DNA of 64,000 nucleotides from an uncultured Pseudomonadota bacterium. Its GTDB lineage: Bacteria; Pseudomonadota; Alphaproteobacteria; RF32; CAG-239. Under the pieces are notes generated by a model. That model made no database searches, was not told the origin of the DNA, and saw only the letters and a program-made list of their open reading frames with translations. This document shows, piece after piece, positions 50,780 to 59,961 of this stretch (position 1 is the stretch's first letter; every line of letters begins with the position of its first letter). The stretch is taken from assembly GCA_949295025.1 (NCBI GenBank), contig CASFJK010000001.1:124001-188000 (forward strand). The letters run 5' to 3'. The position numbers and the translations under genes are program-made.

Positions 50780-53700
50780 CTATTTTCTTTCCTTTACACT
50801 CATGGCTTTGGGAGCTTTGCTGCCTTTGGAGTTGTCAATAGCTGTTGAAATTGGTTTAGCTACAGACACAGCGGCAGGAATTTTATTGGTAAATTTAACA
50901 CCGCAAATATTCAAACCAACGCTCTTCAAAGCTGTTTCAATCGGGATGAATAAGTCACCGCCTTCTTGAGTGCGAATGCCTGAGTGAGACAAACCGGTTA
51001 CATTACCGTTCTTGTCAATCAGAGAGCTACCCAAAGTTTGGTTCTGAACATAAGTGTTGACAATGATTTCAGCGCCTTTGTCTTCAGAATAACGATAGCC
51101 GATAACTTCGCCCTCTGTTTCTAAATAGTTTTCGCCTTCATCAAAGTCAAGTAGACCTAATGTCATAAACATTTCTTTGCCAACCTCAGGTAAATCTAGA
51201 CGCAATGGCAAAGGATTGAACTTGGTTTTTTCATCAAGCAAAATCAAAGCCACGTTCTTGTTTGGGTTGACACGGAATGCAGAACCTGTGTAGTCCATGC
51301 CGTTGATAGTTTTGATGTTGAATTTATTCTGAGATTTATCAACCAAATCTGCAGAGGTCAAAATTAACTGATCAGAGATAATCAAGCCGGCACCTTTTCT
51401 GCCACTCGGATTTTCTACGCTAACAACAGATGCACGCAGGCGATACATGTTTTGCGGAGAGAGGCTTTGGTATGGTTTGACACTTTGAATACAGAAGTTG
51501 CTCTTGCCTTCAGCATACATATTTTCTGCTGCAGCACGATTTTGTCTTTCGATAAAACCGGCTCTTTCATCAACAGGAACATCAATCCAATAATCATCGG
51601 TATAAGTGATGTTATTTTTGGTGACAGAAATTGTGGTGCAACCATCTTGTCCTAATGTAACTTCACTACAGTTGTCATTCAGACGAAGTTCTTGAATGCC
51701 AGATACTTTGCCATCGGAGAATTTAGAAGAACCACCGCTTCTTTCTTCTATCATATCACGAGAAATATAACTTCCGTCCATTTCAATAACACCGGCAATT
51801 TCAATCGGTTCGCCCATATAAGAACCGTCTGTTTCAAATACGGTGCTGGTGACGATAAAGTTACCATCTTCGTTGATATAGCCGGAAGCTGTTTTTCCAT
51901 CACCGTAAACATTACCATCTTCAGTGACGATAAAGTTGCTTGAAATGACGTTGCCTTTTTCATCAACATAACCGGCAATTTTGTGTCCTTTACCCAAGAC
52001 ACCGCCATTTTCACTTATAGCATAACCAGTGGCAACAAAGTTTCCTTGTTCATCAATATAGCCGGTGACTTGTTGTCCTTTGGCAACGGTATTGCCATTT
52101 TCACTTACGGTATAACCTGTAGCGACAAAGTTTCCTTTTTCATCGATGTAACCACTGACTTGTTGACCTTTAGCAATGGTATTGCCATTTTCACTTACGG
52201 CATAACCTGTGGCCACAAAGTTTCCTTTTTCATCAATGTAACCACTAACTTGTTGACCTTTTCCGTAAGCGCCACCTTTTTCATCAACAGTGAAGCCTGT
52301 TGCGATGAAGTTATTATTTTCATCAATGTAGCCATTGATGTTTTGTCCTTTTCCGGATGTTCCACCTTTTTCAGTAACGGCAATAGAGGTGGCAACAAAG
52401 TCTCCTTTTTCATTTATATAGCCGTGAATACGTTGTCCGGTTGCAACGGCATTGCCTTTGTCTTCAATCTTGTTATTAATTGCAACAACATCGCCTTTTT
52501 CATCGACATAGCCGCCCAATTTATAGCCAATTCCGGTTACATTACCTCTTTCTGTGACAGAAGAATCTGTAATAATAACTTCACCATTTTCATCAATATA
52601 ACCTTTTACAGTTTGACCAGATGCTGATGTTCCACTGTTTTCAGTTGTATTGGTGTTGACAACAATGAAGTTGCCATCTTCATTAATGTAACCTTGAACA
52701 GCTTGACCTTTGCCTTGAGCATTGCCTCTTTCATCAATGATTACAAATTTTCCATTTTCATCAATATAACCGGAACTTTGTTTGCCTGATTCCAAAATGC
52801 CGGAAGTTTCATCAACAGCAAAACCTTGAGATGTTGTGTTCATTGCTGTGAAGGTTTGATTTTCTGCTAAATCTGCAGGCAATAAGTCTTGAGGTTTTAA
52901 ATCTTTTGAACCGCAGCTTTGCAAAGCGTTAATACCATGCAACTCTTCGGCATATTGGTTTTTGAATGTGATTTTGCTTTTTTCTTGCTCTTTGATTTGA
53001 GTTAACTGAGCTTGCAAAACTTCAGGAGAAACTCTCTTTGAAAGTTCTGTATTGTAACATTCAACTTGAGGAAGTTTGCTTAACGCATCGGCAAAAGCAC
53101 GTTCAACAAGCAAAACTTCTCCTTTATATTCGCCATCTTTCATTTCTCCATAGCCCGTGGTGGTGCCTTTGCAATAAACCTTGCTCTTGGTTAAATCCAT
53201 CAAGCGCCATGTGACGGTCATTTCAGATGTGCCGGTGCGTAAATCTTTTTTCTTGACGTCATTCCAATCAAATTCATCACAGACGTTCATAAAATAGTCG
53301 TTGATTTCTGCCGTTAAAACATATTCGGCTTGTACTTTATCTGAGTACATATAATATGGGTTGTTCTTTTCTACCACAACCGGATAATAGTCGTTCATGG
53401 TTTCATAAAAGATATCAAAGAACTTCATATCTTTTTGCATTGCACGACCTTGGTTTAAGAAAACTTCTTTATCAAAGCGGCGGCAGCCGAATATTCTGAA
53501 ACGATAGTTGCCGAGTTTGTTGGTGTATTGTTCGTATTGTTGAGCTTTAGGAATACGAAAATCTACATATTCCAATTTGACGGGAGCATATTGGTTGCGA
53601 GATTGGTGCAAATAAGCATAAGCATTGATTTGATCTTGGGTCGGATCTATTTGCGGCTCATTTTGGATATAAGCTTGTCTTTTTATTTTTTTGACAGGTT

Positions 53701-53854
53701 TACTTTTCCCCGGTTCACACATACATTCAAACAGCCCGAGTGTTTTTTCGGTGCCATCACACATACAAGGAATGAGATCCGGACTTTTTAAATCTGAGCA
53801 AGAAATAAGGGCTGTCGGGATTAAAGCCAATTTTGCTAACCGAGATAGTTTCAT
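50780..53854 (-). CDS. Large repeat-containing lipoprotein with a degenerate trypsin-like domain
   Basis: About 1,024 residues, family not recognised. Order: lipoprotein signal with lipobox LISC (Cys 19); a Cys-rich stretch ([20 protein letters not shown]); an alpha/beta domain (about 65-275); a linker; eleven to twelve 30-residue repeats (about 362-700) of the pattern [20 protein letters not shown]; a Cys-containing linker; and a trypsin-like fold (about 805-980). In the last part the expected catalytic positions read ILTSADLV (His to Asp), [10 protein letters not shown] (Asp to Asn) and TLGSSLID (Ser lost), so it should be inactive. GGAG about 9 bases before the ATG at 53854 and the signal peptide decide the start. 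It overlaps no gene but abuts comM and hslV. Confidence 0.8.
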   Translation of the reverse strand: MKLSRLAKLALIPTALISCSDLKSPDLIPCMCDGTEKTLGLFECMCEPGKSKPVKKIKRQAYIQNEPQIDPTQDQINAYAYLHQSRNQYAPVKLEYVDFRIPKAQQYEQYTNKLGNYRFRIFGCRRFDKEVFLNQGRAMQKDMKFFDIFYETMNDYYPVVVEKNNPYYMYSDKVQAEYVLTAEINDYFMNVCDEFDWNDVKKKDLRTGTSEMTVTWRLMDLTKSKVYCKGTTTGYGEMKDGEYKGEVLLVERAFADALSKLPQVECYNTELSKRVSPEVLQAQLTQIKEQEKSKITFKNQYAEELHGINALQSCGSKDLKPQDLLPADLAENQTFTAMNTTSQGFAVDETSGILESGKQSSGYIDENGKFVIIDERGNAQGKGQAVQGYINEDGNFIVVNTNTTENSGTSASGQTVKGYIDENGEVIITDSSVTERGNVTGIGYKLGGYVDEKGDVVAINNKIEDKGNAVATGQRIHGYINEKGDFVATSIAVTEKGGTSGKGQNINGYIDENNNFIATGFTVDEKGGAYGKGQQVSGYIDEKGNFVATGYAVSENGNTIAKGQQVSGYIDEKGNFVATGYTVSENGNTVAKGQQVTGYIDEQGNFVATGYAISENGGVLGKGHKIAGYVDEKGNVISSNFIVTEDGNVYGDGKTASGYINEDGNFIVTSTVFETDGSYMGEPIEIAGVIEMDGSYISRDMIEERSGGSSKFSDGKVSGIQELRLNDNCSEVTLGQDGCTTISVTKNNITYTDDYWIDVPVDERAGFIERQNRAAAENMYAEGKSNFCIQSVKPYQSLSPQNMYRLRASVVSVENPSGRKGAGLIISDQLILTSADLVDKSQNKFNIKTINGMDYTGSAFRVNPNKNVALILLDEKTKFNPLPLRLDLPEVGKEMFMTLGLLDFDEGENYLETEGEVIGYRYSEDKGAEIIVNTYVQNQTLGSSLIDKNGNVTGLSHSGIRTQEGGDLFIPIETALKSVGLNICGVKFTNKIPAAVSVAKPISTAIDNSKGSKAPKAMSVKERK
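51794..52771 (-). repeat. Tandem 90-bp coding repeats within the lipoprotein gene
   Basis: Units begin at each GY(I/V)(D/N)E, spaced exactly 30 codons apart (first unit 26 codons). Units 6-9 (51974-52333) are most alike: two neighbouring units differ by a handful of bases. This pattern suggests recent unit duplication and likely copy-number variation between strains. Confidence 0.9.
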
Positions 53855-53868
53855 TTTTATATACTCCA

Positions 53869-55392
53869 TCAAATACGTTTCAACGGCCTTATCCTCCTAT
53901 AGGATAAAGCCTCGGCAATATGCAGTTTAAGTATTTTTTTGCAATTTTGCAAGTCTGCAATTGTTCTTGCTAACCGCAAAGTGCGATGATATGCACGTGC
54001 AGAAAGCTGATTTTTTTCGGCAAATGTTACCAGAAGCTGTTTTGCATCATCTTCCATTTGGCAAATTTGTTCTAAAATTTCACCTTTAAGCTCAGAATTT
54101 GTGTGCAAATTTTTGTATCCGAGCTGTTCAAATCTTTGTTTTTGTATTTCTCTGGCGGCTAAAACGCGTTTCAAAACTTCAGCCGAGCTTTCTCCTTCTT
54201 TGGCATTGGCTAAGTCCCAAGGGTTGACCGCCGGAACTTCAATCGTAATATCAATTCTATCCAGCAATGGGCCGGAAATTTTATTTTGATATTCTTCGGC
54301 ACAAAGCGGAGCGCGTGTGCATTCTAAAGCCGGATTTCCTAAATGACCGCAGCGGCAAGGGTTCATGGCGGCAACCAACTGAAATTTTGCCGGATAAACA
54401 GTATGAGCGTTAACTCGAGAAATGGTTATAGATCCATTTTCCAAAGGTTGGCGTAATGCTTCTAGTGTTGGACGGTTAAACTCAGGCAGCTCGTCAAGGA
54501 ACAAAACCCCATTGTGAGCCAAAGAAATTTCTCCGGGTTGAGCTTTGCGTCCGCCGCCTACCAGAGCCGGTGTGGAAGCTGAATGGTGAGGATCGCGAAA
54601 AGGACGTTCAAATGAGATTTTTCCATCTTTTAACTCTCCGGCAATGGAATGAATCATGCTGGTTTCCAAAGCTTCTTCGGCAGAAAGCGGCGGTAAAATG
54701 GTGATTAATCTCTGTGCTAACATAGATTTTCCCGACCCTGGAGGTCCAATCATGAGCATGTTATGTCCGCCGGCAGCTGCAACTTCCAGAGCTTTTTTGG
54801 CTGTTTCCTGACCTTTGACATCTTTTAAGTCTAAAACGGAAAGTTTAGCTTCAGCTTTTTCCGGCTTGGGATAAGGAATGAGTTGTGTGCCCTTAAAGTG
54901 GTTGATCAACTGCAATAAGTTTTGCGGAGCAATAATATCTTTAATGCCGGACCATGCTGCTTCACTTCCTTGAGAGGCTGGGCAGATTAGTCCTAAATTT
55001 TGCTGGTTGGCTTTGATGGCAACAGGTAAAACACCATTGACGGAGATGATAGAACCATCTAACCCTAATTCTCCCAAAACCATATAACGACTGATTTCAT
55101 CTGCCGGTATAATGCCCATATTGACAAGCAAACCTAAAGCAATCGGCAAATCAAAGTGGGATCCTTCTTTCAAAAGGTCGGCAGGAGAAAGGTTGACCGT
55201 AATGCGTTTTGCCGGCAAGCTTAAACCCAGAGAATTGAGTGCAGCACGGACGCGCTCGCGGCTTTCGGCAACGGCTTTGTCGGGTAATCCGACTATGGTA
55301 AAAGCAGGAAGACCCGCAGAAATTTGAATCTGCAGGTCTACGTTTAAAACTTCCAGTCCGTTAAAAGCGATGGTGTTAATTCGAGATAACAT
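53869..55392 (-). CDS. comM: ComM/YifB-family Mg-chelatase-like AAA+ ATPase
   Basis: 507 residues. N-terminal Lon-protease-like domain (GLPAFTIVGLPDKAVAESRERVRAAL), AAA+ core with GPPGSGKSMLAQR (Walker A), FLDELPEF (Walker B), and NPCRCGHLG, then the C-terminal Mg-chelatase extension with SARAYHRTLRLARTIADL. ComM promotes branch migration during natural transformation in Vibrio; in most bacteria the role is uncertain. The ATG at 55392 is used; a GTG three codons earlier overlaps the upstream gene. The stop overlaps the upstream in-frame ATG of the large lipoprotein gene. Confidence 0.92.
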   Translation of the reverse strand: MLSRINTIAFNGLEVLNVDLQIQISAGLPAFTIVGLPDKAVAESRERVRAALNSLGLSLPAKRITVNLSPADLLKEGSHFDLPIALGLLVNMGIIPADEISRYMVLGELGLDGSIISVNGVLPVAIKANQQNLGLICPASQGSEAAWSGIKDIIAPQNLLQLINHFKGTQLIPYPKPEKAEAKLSVLDLKDVKGQETAKKALEVAAAGGHNMLMIGPPGSGKSMLAQRLITILPPLSAEEALETSMIHSIAGELKDGKISFERPFRDPHHSASTPALVGGGRKAQPGEISLAHNGVLFLDELPEFNRPTLEALRQPLENGSITISRVNAHTVYPAKFQLVAAMNPCRCGHLGNPALECTRAPLCAEEYQNKISGPLLDRIDITIEVPAVNPWDLANAKEGESSAEVLKRVLAAREIQKQRFEQLGYKNLHTNSELKGEILEQICQMEDDAKQLLVTFAEKNQLSARAYHRTLRLARTIADLQNCKKILKLHIAEALSYRRIRPLKRI

Positions 55393-55394
55393 GA

Positions 55395-55733
55395 TTACCA
55401 CCGTGGAGAATTTTCATTGCTGCGCCAACGGCGAGAAGGGTAGGTATCGGTTTTTAAGAAATCATAATCAGCGGTGTTATAAGGGATATTTCTTAAGCGA
55501 ACATATCCTTTGGATTCAAAAATTTTTGCGCAGGTTTCTGCTGAAACATCTTCACTGCGATAGCAGGTAACAATGGAGCGATTGGTCGGTTGTTGAAGAA
55601 TGATATGCTGTTGGTCGTTGCCATAAACGGTTCGTTTTGGGCGCAGATTGACCATGTCTTCAGCTTTTTGCCAACTGCAAGCTGTTGAAAACACAATTAA
55701 AATTAAAGATAAGACTTTAAAAATTTTGCTCAT
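55395..55733 (-). CDS. Small lipoprotein
   Basis: 112 residues. Lipoprotein signal with lipobox STAC (Cys 19), then a soluble part with two more cysteines (VTCYRSEDVSAETCAKIF), which could form one disulfide. The tail is rich in Arg/Ser/Trp. No family recognised. It is the first gene of a run with comM and the large repeat lipoprotein. Confidence 0.7.
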   Translation of the reverse strand: MSKIFKVLSLILIVFSTACSWQKAEDMVNLRPKRTVYGNDQQHIILQQPTNRSIVTCYRSEDVSAETCAKIFESKGYVRLRNIPYNTADYDFLKTDTYPSRRWRSNENSPRW

Positions 55734-55835
55734 TGTTATTTTGCCAGAAAAGTTATTTTTGAAGTTATTATATATTTAATATATTAAGAATGTATAAATT
55801 AATGTTTTTATAAAAGATTGCAAGTGAAAAAATGC

Positions 55836-55863
55836 TTGCAAAATTAAAGTTTTGGTATATATT
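55836..55863 (+). promoter_or_regulatory. Promoter of the rpsF operon
   Basis: TTGCAA (55836-55841), 16-bp spacer, TATATT (55858-55863), leaving a leader of about 95 nt. Confidence 0.5.
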
Positions 55864-55905
55864 CCCAATCGTCCCTTGCTGGTGGCAGAGTCCATTGGCT
55901 ATACA

Positions 55906-55942
55906 TTAACCGGTCAAAATATAAGTTTTGACCATTTGTTGA
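55906..55942 (+). promoter_or_regulatory. rpsF leader hairpin (possible S6:S18 autoregulatory site)
   Basis: Stem GGTCAAAA (55912-55919) / TTTTGACC (55926-55933), a lower stem TTAAC/GTTGA, and an asymmetric internal loop next to CCGG. Ribosomal proteins S6:S18 bind a leader motif with a CCG in some bacteria. Resemblance is partial. Confidence 0.35.
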
Positions 55943-55965
55943 GAATCCATAAGGAGATAAGAATA

Positions 55966-56295
55966 ATGTCATTTTATGAGAGCGTGCTGATTGCACGTCA
56001 AGACCTCGGTCAATCTCAAGTTAACACCATTGTTTCTGATTTGAGCAATGTTATTGCCAACAACGGTGGTGAAGTTGTTAGAGTTGACAACTGGGGTTTG
56101 AAAAATCTTGCTTACCGTGTTAAGAAAAACCGCAAAGGTTACTATGTTGTTTTGAATATTGCTGCTCCGGCTGCTGCTGTTGCAGAATATGAAAGACAAA
56201 TGAGATTCAACGAAGATATCATTCGTTACATGACCATTAAAGTTGATGAATTGAGCAAAGAAAATGCTAACAATTCTGAAGCTGGTGAAGAATAG
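55966..56295 (+). CDS. rpsF: 30S ribosomal protein S6
   Basis: 109 residues. [23 protein letters not shown] start, [25 protein letters not shown] and [20 protein letters not shown] are standard S6. The frame is open 38 codons upstream but AAGGAG lies 9 bases before the ATG at 55966. rpsR follows by 11 nt. Confidence 0.98.
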   Translation: MSFYESVLIARQDLGQSQVNTIVSDLSNVIANNGGEVVRVDNWGLKNLAYRVKKNRKGYYVVLNIAAPAAAVAEYERQMRFNEDIIRYMTIKVDELSKENANNSEAGEE

Positions 56296-56306
56296 GAGTT
56301 AGAAAC

Positions 56307-56534
56307 ATGGCTAAACAAGTATTCTTTAGAAGAAAAAAAGCATGCCCGTTTTCTGGTGAAGACGCTTTGCAAATCGACTACAAAGATGTAAAATTGCTTT
56401 CTCGTTACATTTCTGAAAAAGGCAAAATCATTCCTAGTCGTATCACATCTGTTTCTGCTAAAAAGCAAAGAGAATTAGCAAGAGCCATCAAACGTGCTCG
56501 TTACATTGCTTTGCTTCCGTTTGTTGCTGATTAA
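56307..56534 (+). CDS. rpsR: 30S ribosomal protein S18
   Basis: 75 residues. [31 protein letters not shown], and [23 protein letters not shown] are conserved S18 blocks. A single zinc-type Cys near the start, not a full Cys4 set. Translated from a separate AGGAGTT site. S18 binds next to S6 on the platform of the small subunit. Confidence 0.98.
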   Translation: MAKQVFFRRKKACPFSGEDALQIDYKDVKLLSRYISEKGKIIPSRITSVSAKKQRELARAIKRARYIALLPFVAD

Positions 56535-56548
56535 TAAGGAGAGGTACT

Positions 56549-57040
56549 ATGGAAATAATTCTTTTGGAACATGTTGAAAAATTGGGTAAAATGGGTGATA
56601 AAGTAACTGTTAAAAACGGTTATGCTCGTAACTACCTCTTGCCACAACGCAAAGCTTTACGCGCTACAGAAGCAAATATTGCTTACTATGAAAAACAAAA
56701 AGCTGAGTTAGAAGCTCATAACAAAGCTTTGTTTGATGAGGCTACAAAATTGGCTGAATCTTTGAAAGGTTTCAGTGCTGTTTTGATTCGTCAAGCTGCT
56801 GAAACTGGTCAATTGTATGGTTCTGTTACCATCCGTGATATTGCTGCAGCAGTTAAAGAAAAAGGTTTTGCTGTTGAACGTAAGCAAGTTTATTTGGAAA
56901 ATGCTATTAAAGATTTGGGTGTTTATGAAGTTAAACTCAACTTGCACCCAGAAGTTAGCCAAACCATTTTGGTTAACGTAGCACGTACCGATGACGATGC
57001 TGCTAAACAAGCTAAAGCTTTTAGCGCTTCTGCCGAATAA
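56549..57040 (+). CDS. rplI: 50S ribosomal protein L9
   Basis: 163 residues. N-terminal domain MEIILLEHVEKLGKMGDKVTVKNGYARNYLLP, connecting helix, and C-terminal domain ending VSQTILVNVARTDDD. AAGGAGAGG precedes the ATG. Last gene of rpsF-rpsR-rplI; terminator follows. Confidence 0.97.
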   Translation: MEIILLEHVEKLGKMGDKVTVKNGYARNYLLPQRKALRATEANIAYYEKQKAELEAHNKALFDEATKLAESLKGFSAVLIRQAAETGQLYGSVTIRDIAAAVKEKGFAVERKQVYLENAIKDLGVYEVKLNLHPEVSQTILVNVARTDDDAAKQAKAFSASAE

Positions 57041-57062
57041 GGTTTGAAGAAATTCGTTTGAG

Positions 57063-57097
57063 AAAAAGCACCCTTGAGAATTCGGGGTGCTTTTTTT
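57063..57097 (+). terminator. Terminator after rplI
   Basis: Stem AGCACCC (57067-57073) / GGGTGCT (57085-57091), preceded by A5 and followed by T7. Confidence 0.85.
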
Positions 57098-57111
57098 GTT
57101 TGTGAGGAAAA

Positions 57112-57756
57112 ATGCAAAAGATAAATCTGGTTGAAATTAAATCTGACGATATATTGGTTGTGGATATGATGTATGCCAAAAAAGATAACATGATGCAGAC
57201 AGATGTTTATTCTGCAGTCGGCATGGGTAACAGATGTTTTGTGCAACCGGATTTAGGAGATTGTTTGCAAAAACTAATACCCATTTTGCAAGAAAAAGGG
57301 CTGAAACTCAAAATTTGTGATGCTTATCGTCCACCACTTGCTTTTGAATGCATGAAAAAAATCATTCCGATGAAGGGCTTTTTTGCCGCCACGGCGGAGC
57401 AGTCACAGCATTGTCATGCCTCGGCTATTGATGTGACTTTGCTCTATGAAAACGGGGTGGAGCTTGATTTTCCTTGTGCGGTGGATGGTTATGAGAAAAA
57501 ATATGCCCTGCAAGTACTTCAAGGTAAGGTTGATGAATTTTATCAGCATTTGGAAAAAGCTAAATATAGCTGGAATGCGCCGGAAGATGCCGAAAAAATT
57601 AAAAATAGGGAAATGTTGCGACAAATGATGGAAGGTGCTGGGTTGGTGGCGCTTGAACATGAATGGTGGCATTTTAATTTACCTAATAAAGAAAAATATC
57701 CGTTGGTGAATGGTGTTTTTTATGAAAATAATGGTTATGAATTTTATGCCGAGTAA
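57112..57756 (+). CDS. VanX/DdpX-type D-alanyl-D-alanine dipeptidase
   Basis: 214 residues. Zinc dipeptidase: KICDAYRPPLA (substrate Arg), SQHCHASAIDVTL (SxHxxGSAxD, with Ala for Gly; zinc His and Asp), and ALEHEWWHFN (catalytic Glu and zinc His). Without a signal peptide it acts in the cytoplasm, so it more likely recycles D-Ala-D-Ala from cell-wall turnover than gives vancomycin resistance; no vanH or vanA ligase is near. Family name M15D. GTGAGGAAAA precedes the ATG. Confidence 0.88.
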   Translation: MQKINLVEIKSDDILVVDMMYAKKDNMMQTDVYSAVGMGNRCFVQPDLGDCLQKLIPILQEKGLKLKICDAYRPPLAFECMKKIIPMKGFFAATAEQSQHCHASAIDVTLLYENGVELDFPCAVDGYEKKYALQVLQGKVDEFYQHLEKAKYSWNAPEDAEKIKNREMLRQMMEGAGLVALEHEWWHFNLPNKEKYPLVNGVFYENNGYEFYAE

Positions 57757-57823
57757 ATAAAAAAATGCTGGATTTTTAAAAACTTTTATGATATAGATGT
57801 TTACAAATTGGATGATATTAGAT

Positions 57824-57850
57824 GAGGCGGGGTCAAAAACCCCGCTTCTT
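57824..57850 (+). terminator. GC-rich leader hairpin before rimP
   Basis: GAGGCGGGGT (57824-57833) / ACCCCGCTTC (57839-57848) with a 5-nt loop. The T run is weak, so it may be an attenuator or leader structure rather than a full terminator. Confidence 0.5.
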
Positions 57851-57863
57851 TGTTAAGGAAAAT

Positions 57864-58388
57864 ATGATGCAGATTAAACACCCTTTACACGACTTGATTG
57901 AACCTATTGTTGAAGGTTTGGGCTATGAAATGGTGCGAATCATGACTATTGGTCAAAAAAATCCTACCTTGCAGATTATGATTGACCGTAAGGATGGACA
58001 AGAGATTAATGTTGATGATTGTGCTACAGTTAGTCGCAAAATTTCTGAGATGATGGATGAAAAAGACCCGATTAAAGATCAATATTCTTTGGAAGTTAGT
58101 TCTCCGGGGCTTGATAGACCATTAACAAAACCAGAACACTTTAAAAGATTTTTGGGTTATGAAACAAAAATAGAAACATCTGAAGAAGTGGATGGTCGTA
58201 AACGTTTTAAGGGTAAAACAAAATCTGTTGATGCCAATAATAATATTGTTTTGGATATGGATGGAACAGAATATAGCATTCCGTTTGACGCCATTTCTAA
58301 AGCAAAGATTGTATTGACTGATGAACTTTTGGCTGAATATATGGCTGCTCATGAAAATGATGAAGCCGTTGAGCTAGATGAAGAATAA
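57864..58388 (+). CDS. rimP: Ribosome maturation factor RimP
   Basis: 174 residues. HDLIEPIVEGLGYEMVRI start, LQIMIDRKDGQEINVDDCATVSRKIS, and YSLEVSSPGLDRPLTKPEHFKRFLG are canonical. Needed for 30S assembly. The ATG at 57864 is preferred since AAGGAA precedes it; an upstream in-frame ATG (57822) would have the leader hairpin inside the coding part. First gene of the rimP-nusA-ylxR-infB-rbfA operon. Confidence 0.95.
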   Translation: MMQIKHPLHDLIEPIVEGLGYEMVRIMTIGQKNPTLQIMIDRKDGQEINVDDCATVSRKISEMMDEKDPIKDQYSLEVSSPGLDRPLTKPEHFKRFLGYETKIETSEEVDGRKRFKGKTKSVDANNNIVLDMDGTEYSIPFDAISKAKIVLTDELLAEYMAAHENDEAVELDEE

Positions 58389-58423
58389 TTTTTTTATAAA
58401 ATATTTTTAGCAAAGGACAAAAA

Positions 58424-59956
58424 ATGCAAAATATTGAAAGTATGCCGAGACCTGAAATCATTTTGGTTGCAGATACTGTAGCTCGCGAAAAAAATATTGA
58501 TCGTGATGATGTTTTGGAAGCAATGGAAATTGCCATTCAAAAAGCCGGTCGTTCTAAATATGGTTTTGAACATGATATCAGAGCTCATATTGATCGCAAA
58601 ACCGGTGCCATTACTTTGGCTCGTTATCGCGAAGTTGTTGAATCTGAAGACCAAATTGAAAACGAAGTTACACAAATGACTTTGGCTCAAGCAAAAGCCT
58701 ATGATAAAAATATTAAAGTCGGTGAATTTATCATTGATAACTTGCCGCCGATTGATTTTGGTCGTATTGCCGCTCAAACCGCTAAACAAGTGATTGTTCA
58801 AAAAGTTCGTGATGCTGAACGCAACAAACAATTTGAAGAATATAAAGAAAAAGTTGGTACCATTGTTAACGGTACTGTTAAACGTGTTGAGTTCGGTAAT
58901 GTTATTTTGGATATCGGCAAAGCTGAAGCTATTTTGCGCCGCGATGAAATTATTCCGAGAGAAAAATTTAAAAACGGAGATCGTGTTCGTGCATATGTTT
59001 TAGATGTTCGTAAAGAAAATAAAGGTCCGCAAATTTTCTTGTCCCGTACTTGTCCTGAATTTTTGGCAAAACTCTTTACCTCAGAGGTTCCAGAAATTTA
59101 TGATGGTATTGTTAAGATTGTATCGGTATCACGTGACCCTGGTTCAAAAGCCAAAATTGCCGTTAAAACAGATGATGTAACCGTTGATGCTGTTGGTGCT
59201 TGCGTTGGTTTAAGAGGTATTCGCGTTCAAGCCGTTGTTACCGAATTGCAAGGTGAGAAAATTGATATTGTTCCTTATTCTGAAGATAAGGCTCAATTCA
59301 TTGTTGCAGCTCTTGCTCCGGCTGAAGTTACCAAAGTGGTTTTGGATGAAGAAAATAATCGTATTGAAGTGGTTGTTCCGCAAGAGCAATTCTCTGTTGC
59401 AATCGGTCGTCGCGGTCAAAATGTTAAACTTGCATCTCAATTGGTTGGTTCTGATATTGATGTTTTGACCGAAGAACAAGAGCAAGAACGCCGTTCTAAC
59501 GAAAATAAAGTTCGTTCTCAACGCTTTATGGAAGCTTTGGATGTTGATGAAATGATTGCACATCTTCTCATTGCTGAAGGTTTCTCTACAATTGATGAAG
59601 TGGCTCTTGTGCCGTTGCAAGAATTGTCTGAAATTGAAGGATTTGATGAAGATGTTGCCAAAGAATTGCAAGCCAGAGCTAAAGCTTTTGTTGAAAAACG
59701 CAATCAAGAGTTTGAAGAAAAAAGCAAAACTTTGGGTATTGATGAAGCCATTCAAAATATTGAAGGTTTAGACCGTGATATGATTTTGACCATGGCTGAT
59801 AAAGGTGTGAAAACCATTGATGATTTGGCTGATTTGGCCGCTGATGAATTGATTGAGATTTTGGGTGAAAACACCATTTCAGTCAATGAAGCAAACAAAA
59901 TCATTATGGCTGCTCGTCAACACTGGTTTGATGATGAAAATAAGGATGCCGAGTAG
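58424..59956 (+). CDS. nusA: Transcription elongation/termination factor NusA
   Basis: 510 residues. NusA N-terminal domain (to about 130), S1 domain (about 140-205, VNGTVKRVEFGNVILDIGKAEA), two KH domains (205-350, GACVGLRGIRVQAVVTEL and GRRGQNVKLASQLVG), and two C-terminal helix-hairpin-helix repeats (about 375-500, EGFSTIDEVALVPLQEL and DKGVKTIDDLADLA), as in E. coli NusA. Binds RNA polymerase and modulates pausing and Rho action. Confidence 0.97.
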   Translation: MQNIESMPRPEIILVADTVAREKNIDRDDVLEAMEIAIQKAGRSKYGFEHDIRAHIDRKTGAITLARYREVVESEDQIENEVTQMTLAQAKAYDKNIKVGEFIIDNLPPIDFGRIAAQTAKQVIVQKVRDAERNKQFEEYKEKVGTIVNGTVKRVEFGNVILDIGKAEAILRRDEIIPREKFKNGDRVRAYVLDVRKENKGPQIFLSRTCPEFLAKLFTSEVPEIYDGIVKIVSVSRDPGSKAKIAVKTDDVTVDAVGACVGLRGIRVQAVVTELQGEKIDIVPYSEDKAQFIVAALAPAEVTKVVLDEENNRIEVVVPQEQFSVAIGRRGQNVKLASQLVGSDIDVLTEEQEQERRSNENKVRSQRFMEALDVDEMIAHLLIAEGFSTIDEVALVPLQELSEIEGFDEDVAKELQARAKAFVEKRNQEFEEKSKTLGIDEAIQNIEGLDRDMILTMADKGVKTIDDLADLAADELIEILGENTISVNEANKIIMAARQHWFDDENKDAE

Positions 59957-59961
59957 GTCAA

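Noticed and set aside
51983..52627. 214-codon repetitive frame opposite the lipoprotein repeats
   Set aside because: Open only because the 90-bp repeats keep phase in both directions; no ribosome-binding site and the sense frame has signal peptide and lipobox.
51794..52771. Possible CRISPR array because of regular spacing
   Set aside because: Units are 90 bp coding repeats without unique spacers; they translate to a continuous protein.
57822..57863. Upstream start for rimP at 57822
   Set aside because: It would translate through the GC-rich hairpin and lacks a ribosome-binding site; ATG 57864 has AAGGAA.
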